A DNA stretch of 33,438 nt. Origin: Porphyromonadaceae bacterium UBA3327 (GTDB lineage: Bacteria > Bacteroidota > Bacteroidia > Bacteroidales > Muribaculaceae). Positions 30,981-33,438 of this stretch are shown piece by piece (within the stretch, counting starts at the first letter, position 1; every line of letters begins with the position of its first letter). Under the pieces are notes generated by a model. It made no database searches. It was not told the origin of the DNA and worked only from the letters and a program-made list of their open reading frames with translations. The translations under genes and the position numbers were made by a program. Location: positions 1 through 33,438 of the forward strand of contig DERZ01000038.1 in assembly GCA_002361155.1 (NCBI GenBank), read 5' to 3'.

Positions 30981-31452
30981 GGTATCTGTGCAGGGCAAGG
31001 ACATAGCCATTTCCGTACAGGATGAAAATGATTCCGATATTTTCAATCACTTCATCACTTTGAAGTATGAGGACTCCAGCCATAACGGCATGGTGAAGTA
31101 TTCATACGTACCGAAGAGATTATCGGATAACGGATTCAGGTTCGATGATTCCACTTTCCCGGAAGCAGTCTATCACATAATAAAGGGATTTTATCATATC
31201 CATGAGTTCCACGAGGATGAGAATGATTCATCACTGTCTGCATTCATCTCGCCAAAGGATATAGACATACATGAGCCTAATAACGCCGCTCTGCAACATT
31301 ATCTGAAGAAACATGAAAGCACCGTACTGAATCTTGTGAAGTGGGGAAAGAATCTCCTGCGAACAGTGATTGATATTGAGAAACAGAATCAGGATAAGAC
31401 AAAACTGTCCATATACGAGACCTTCCTCTATTTCAACCTATCAGAGAATTAA
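30940..31452 (+). CDS. 170-aa acidic protein of unknown function, last gene of the small-gene operon
   Basis: The start is set at ATG 30940 (MNISDMQESPLNIEVSV), with ATG 30955 as a close alternative; the longer frame back to 30736 begins with TTG, has an unlikely composition and overlaps the 73-aa frame. The protein is soluble, with a beta-rich first half (LNIEVSVQGKDIAISVQDEN, FITLKYEDSS) and a His/Asp/Glu-rich centre (IIKGFYHIHEFHEDENDSSL) that could bind metal. A helical C-terminal part follows (ALQHYLKKHESTVLNLVKWG). I do not recognise the family. Its stop is 73 nt from the stop of the convergent DUF2141-like gene, and no terminator is seen between them. Confidence 0.7.
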   Translation: MNISDMQESPLNIEVSVQGKDIAISVQDENDSDIFNHFITLKYEDSSHNGMVKYSYVPKRLSDNGFRFDDSTFPEAVYHIIKGFYHIHEFHEDENDSSLSAFISPKDIDIHEPNNAALQHYLKKHESTVLNLVKWGKNLLRTVIDIEKQNQDKTKLSIYETFLYFNLSEN

Positions 31453-31525
31453 TCCATTCATTAGTATGACAATCAATCCCGACATCACGGTCAGTGTTGC
31501 TCGTCCTTATCGTATGATGAATTAT

Positions 31526-31897
31526 CTATTGCAATACTGACAGTTTAAAGTTGTAGTTTGTGTGTTCTTTTTGAGGAATGAGCTTAGTTTGCAGAAATGG
31601 CTCCGCTGGGCGACCGTAACTGTCAAATTTAAGCTGTTTGTCCTCATCGAGATCCTGAAAGGCTCGAATCGATACCTCCTCACCGATTGACTCTGATAAA
31701 TCAACTGGGATTGCGACCGTATCTTCTTCTACCCCGATTGCGACTTTGAGAAGTTCTTTATCTCCACAAGTCGCAGAAATATAGATAGTGCCTTCTATAT
31801 AAGGCAACTCCCTCAAGATGATTGTATAAGCCAGAGTCTCGGCCTTCGCACTGACACATATCGCCATCAATGCGAAGATGAATAATAATCTTTTCAT
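31526..31897 (-). CDS. Secreted DUF2141-like protein
   Basis: This 123-aa protein has a signal peptide (MKRLLFIFALMAICVSAKAE) and no lipobox. The mature part follows the DUF2141 plan: G-T-I-Y-I-S strand, then VSIRAFQDLDEDKQLKFDSYGRPAEPF, corresponding to the family's D-x-D/N-x-N-x-x-x-D...G-x-P-x-E-P block, in which the Asp-rich loop resembles a calcium-binding type. It is at the short end of the family. Function is unknown. It lies 79 nt downstream of the winged-helix regulator gene in the same direction and may be read from the same promoter. Confidence 0.8.
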   Translation of the reverse strand: MKRLLFIFALMAICVSAKAETLAYTIILRELPYIEGTIYISATCGDKELLKVAIGVEEDTVAIPVDLSESIGEEVSIRAFQDLDEDKQLKFDSYGRPAEPFLQTKLIPQKEHTNYNFKLSVLQ

Positions 31898-31976
31898 TTT
31901 TTTACGTTACTTATTGATTCATTATTTGAGAGTTGTTTAACTTGCGTTGGGATGCACTTCGCTTTTACCCTTGTTT

Positions 31977-32267
31977 TTACTTATATTGCATAGAAATGTA
32001 TTGTTTCAGTGCATCAACATATTCTACAAAGGCATTGCGCCCTTTTTCGGTTATCCGGGCTGTTGTGCGTGTCTTCTTTCCAACAAATCCTTTTTTAACG
32101 GAGATATATCCGGCAGCAGAGAGTTTGTCGAGCTGCACACTTAGATTTCCGGCTGTCGATTCTGTTTTCTCTTTAAGATAGACGAAATCGGCTTCCTCTA
32201 CATTCATGAGAATCGACATTACGCCCAATCTCAACTGAGAATGCAGTAATGGATTCAGTTCTCTCAT
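31977..32267 (-). CDS. Winged-helix transcriptional regulator
   Basis: This 96-aa protein is close to the HTH_34-type winged-helix regulators (MarR/ArsR-like). The pattern is HSQLRLGVMSILMNVEEADF, the recognition helix region ESTAGNLSVQLDKLSAAGYI, and the wing VKKGFVGKKTRTTARITEKG, with a C-terminal dimer helix (NAFVEYVDALKQYISMQYK). Its ATG overlaps the stop of the membrane protein gene by four bases (ATGA), so the two are coupled. Such regulators often control their own operon, and the operator-like palindromes at 32934-32948 and 33021-33035 are good candidate targets. Confidence 0.92.
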   Translation of the reverse strand: MRELNPLLHSQLRLGVMSILMNVEEADFVYLKEKTESTAGNLSVQLDKLSAAGYISVKKGFVGKKTRTTARITEKGRNAFVEYVDALKQYISMQYK

Positions 32268-32893
32268 GATTCTCGTTTTGCCTTTGAATTAAGTATGTGT
32301 CCAGGAACTATCATCATTGCGGCGAATGCGATGATGAAAAGAGGCATGAACCAAGTCGCCAAAAGTGTTATATGAGCCGAGATACAACACATAGTGAAAA
32401 GCCCGATTAAAAGTCCAACACTGCCTCCTGCAATGAGAGATTTTTCTTTGATTACTAATCCCTGCATGATTTCTGCCATAGGAACGATAATGAGAGCGAA
32501 AGAGAACATCATGCTCCACGAATCCTTCCCGCCGATAAATAGAAATCCAAAACATAAAATGGCAGAAGCGATAGCTGTAAACCCTACAACAGACCACATA
32601 TTTGAAGTCAGTCGGTCAGTATAGCTCATTGCTCCTGTTTCCATGCGCTTTCTCTTAGCCATAATTGGAGAGGAGATGCCGCCTATTAGCCCGATGAGAA
32701 ACCACAGCCAGTTTACGGCAGGATTATTGGTTGTCACAAGAAGCACCCATATAAGTGCCGTTACGGCAACGGTTAAGTATCCCCACATGAGGAGGATGTC
32801 CCCATAGCCTTTCTCGAGACGCTCTTTTGTGCGTGAAATCATCGAAGTTATGATTTCGATGCTCTCGGCTTCAGTAATTTTTCTTTCTTCCAT
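32264..32893 (-). CDS. Multi-pass membrane protein paired with a winged-helix regulator
   Basis: This 209-aa protein has a charged N-terminal arm of about 30 residues (MEERKITEAESIEIITSM) and then about six membrane helices, starting GDILLMWGYLTVAVTALIWVLLV and AVNWLWFLIGLIGGISSPIM and ending WFMPLFIIAFAAMMIVPGHIL. No transport or catalytic motif is seen. The pairing of such a membrane protein with a small winged-helix gene in one operon suggests a sensing or homeostasis unit, but this is inference. A consensus promoter with a palindrome in its spacer precedes it. Confidence 0.85.
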   Translation of the reverse strand: MEERKITEAESIEIITSMISRTKERLEKGYGDILLMWGYLTVAVTALIWVLLVTTNNPAVNWLWFLIGLIGGISSPIMAKRKRMETGAMSYTDRLTSNMWSVVGFTAIASAILCFGFLFIGGKDSWSMMFSFALIIVPMAEIMQGLVIKEKSLIAGGSVGLLIGLFTMCCISAHITLLATWFMPLFIIAFAAMMIVPGHILNSKAKRES

Positions 32894-32910
32894 AATCGAA
32901 GTTATATCAA

Positions 32911-32930
32911 GATTTATAAAGATTTATAAA
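32911..32930. repeat. GATTTATAAA tandem repeat in the leader
   Basis: GATTTATAAA is repeated twice without a gap (32911-32920, 32921-32930) just upstream of the membrane protein gene and abutting the first operator-like element. Confidence 0.6.
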
Positions 32931-32948
32931 ACAGTTTGCATCATAAAC
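32931..32948. promoter_or_regulatory. Operator-like element 1 (leader copy)
   Basis: ACAGTTTGCATCATAAAC contains GTTT-N7-AAAC and shares 14 of 18 positions with the copy inside the promoter spacer at 33018-33035. It lies in the predicted 5' leader, 38 nt before the membrane protein start. Confidence 0.5.
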
Positions 32949-33007
32949 TATACTTTGAAAAAGAAAGAGCAAACTCTTCCGTTATCGCTCTCTTCTTATA
33001 TCAGTTG

Positions 33008-33039
33008 CAAAGTTAAAACAGTTTATAATATAAACCAAA
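33008..33039 (-). promoter_or_regulatory. Promoter of the membrane protein/regulator operon with a palindromic operator
   Basis: On the minus strand TTTG (33036-33039), a 20-bp spacer and TAACTTTG (33008-33015) match the Bacteroidetes consensus. The spacer holds GTTTATA-A-TATAAAC (33021-33035), a perfect 7-bp inverted repeat with a 1-nt centre, directly against the -33 box. A repressor bound there would block polymerase, and the winged-helix protein of the same operon is the obvious candidate. Confidence 0.72.
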
Positions 33040-33083
33040 TTTTCGAATAATTATTTTGTCGGATTTTGCCGTGGTAAACGAAA

Positions 33084-33124
33084 AATAAAAGTTCTGAAAA
33101 TCGCTGATTTCCAGAACTTTTATT
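33084..33124 (-). terminator. Terminator of the small transcription unit at the right end
   Basis: Outer arms 33084-33096 and 33112-33124 pair perfectly (13 bp), and after a mismatch an inner 5-bp stem (98-102 with 106-110 of the same hundred) closes a GCT loop. The minus strand runs into TTTTATTTTTCG. The stop codon of the 60-aa frame overlaps its first base. Confidence 0.8.
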
Positions 33125-33306
33125 CATTTTGCTTTCGCTGTGAGCGGTCCCACTTGTACTGTGATATTAGAGTAAAGCAGGTGATATTCAGTAGATTGGT
33201 TGATGAAATTTGTGAAATGGGCACATCCCGTACACCCATTCGCTTCATCATTCTTCATTGCCTTGCTATGCGCTCCGGAATGCCTACGCAATCCGGCTGT
33301 CTCCAT
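33124..33306 (-). CDS. 60-aa small protein or RNA gene with its own promoter and terminator
   Basis: The frame begins METAGLRRHSGAHSKAMKND at ATG 33306 (a GTG 12 nt upstream is possible) and ends TVQVGPLTAKAK at the terminator. It contains CTGCAHF, a possible short metal or redox motif. The first third is repeat copy B. I do not recognise the product. The neat fit of promoter, frame and terminator supports a real transcript of about 245 nt, but whether it codes or acts as RNA is open. Confidence 0.4.
   Translation of the reverse strand: METAGLRRHSGAHSKAMKNDEANGCTGCAHFTNFINQSTEYHLLYSNITVQVGPLTAKAK
33239..33293. repeat. 55-bp dispersed repeat, copy B
   Basis: Same orientation as copy A at 30218-30272 and 47 of 55 positions identical. 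Here the minus-strand frame stays open through the repeat and forms part of the 60-aa frame. Confidence 0.8.
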
Positions 33307-33334
33307 CAAGATTTGCACCCTTCTTTCGACTATG

Positions 33335-33365
33335 CAAAATTAACGATTTTCTGCCTCGAATGCAA
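33335..33365 (-). promoter_or_regulatory. Promoter of the small unit at the right end
   Basis: On the minus strand TTG (33363-33365), a 20-bp spacer and TAATTTTG (33335-33342) match the consensus; start near 33328. Beyond it, to the window end, I see only a 10-bp tandem TGCCGATAAA (33393-33412) and no gene. Confidence 0.7.
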
Positions 33366-33438
33366 TAGACACAATCTTAATTATCATCCCCTTGCCGATA
33401 AATGCCGATAAATATCTGAATATGCTCAATATACTGTT

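Noticed and set aside
1..33438. CRISPR arrays, tRNA/rRNA genes, insertion sequences, prophage genes
   Set aside because: No regularly spaced repeats, no cloverleaf or rRNA-like sequence, and no transposase, integrase or phage structural protein was seen on either strand.

Overview
The window looks like chromosome of a gut Bacteroidales member. Its fairly GC-rich core and gene set would fit a Muribaculaceae-type genome, but that family call is inference. The evidence is a SusC/SusD pair, many short lipoproteins with Bacteroidales-type signal sequences, secreted proteins sharing a C-terminal tail, and repeated Bacteroidetes-type promoters (TTTG or TTG, 19-20 bp spacer, TAnnTTTG). I see no rRNA, tRNA, CRISPR array, transposase or integrase.

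Layout. (1) 1-9.95 kb, all minus strand: a SusC/SusD outer-membrane uptake pair, then a C10 (streptopain-type) cysteine peptidase and a secreted protein of unknown function. No carbohydrate-active enzyme is present, so peptide or glycoprotein foraging is a reasonable guess. (2) 10-14 kb, minus: a five-gene operon of AI-2E-family permease, unknown protein, RsmI 16S rRNA methyltransferase, coiled-coil lipoprotein and SPOR-like lipoprotein. It is divergent from (3) 14-18.4 kb, plus: a PBP4-type D-Ala-D-Ala carboxypeptidase whose promoter predicts an almost leaderless mRNA, a CPA2 antiporter with RCK_C domains, and a lipoprotein. (4) 18.4-22.9 kb, minus: an operon of lipoprotein, polyprenyl synthase, TatD nuclease and a second CPA2-type antiporter with a Usp-like tail. 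(5) 23-29.2 kb, minus: a repeat-containing secreted protein, the helicase HrpB and nicotinate phosphoribosyltransferase PncB. (6) 29.2-33.4 kb: a visibly more AT-rich accessory stretch with a GNAT acetyltransferase, a small membrane protein, a plus-strand operon of very small unknown genes, a DUF2141-like secreted protein, a membrane protein/winged-helix regulator pair with palindromic operator-like sites in its promoter, and a small transcription unit with its own promoter and terminator.

The most promising unexplained material is in region 6. The small-gene operon at 30.37-31.45 kb encodes a possible 28-aa leader peptide, a 70-aa winged-helix-like protein, a 73-aa protein and a ~170-aa protein, with overlapping reading frames. 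The stretch is bracketed by two copies of a 55-bp repeat (47/55 identical), the second of which lies inside the small transcription unit at the right end. Other items worth a look are the inverted repeat over the hrpB promoter, the operator pair at 32.93-33.04 kb, and the leader hairpins of susC and of the first secreted-protein gene, which look like terminators only when read antisense.
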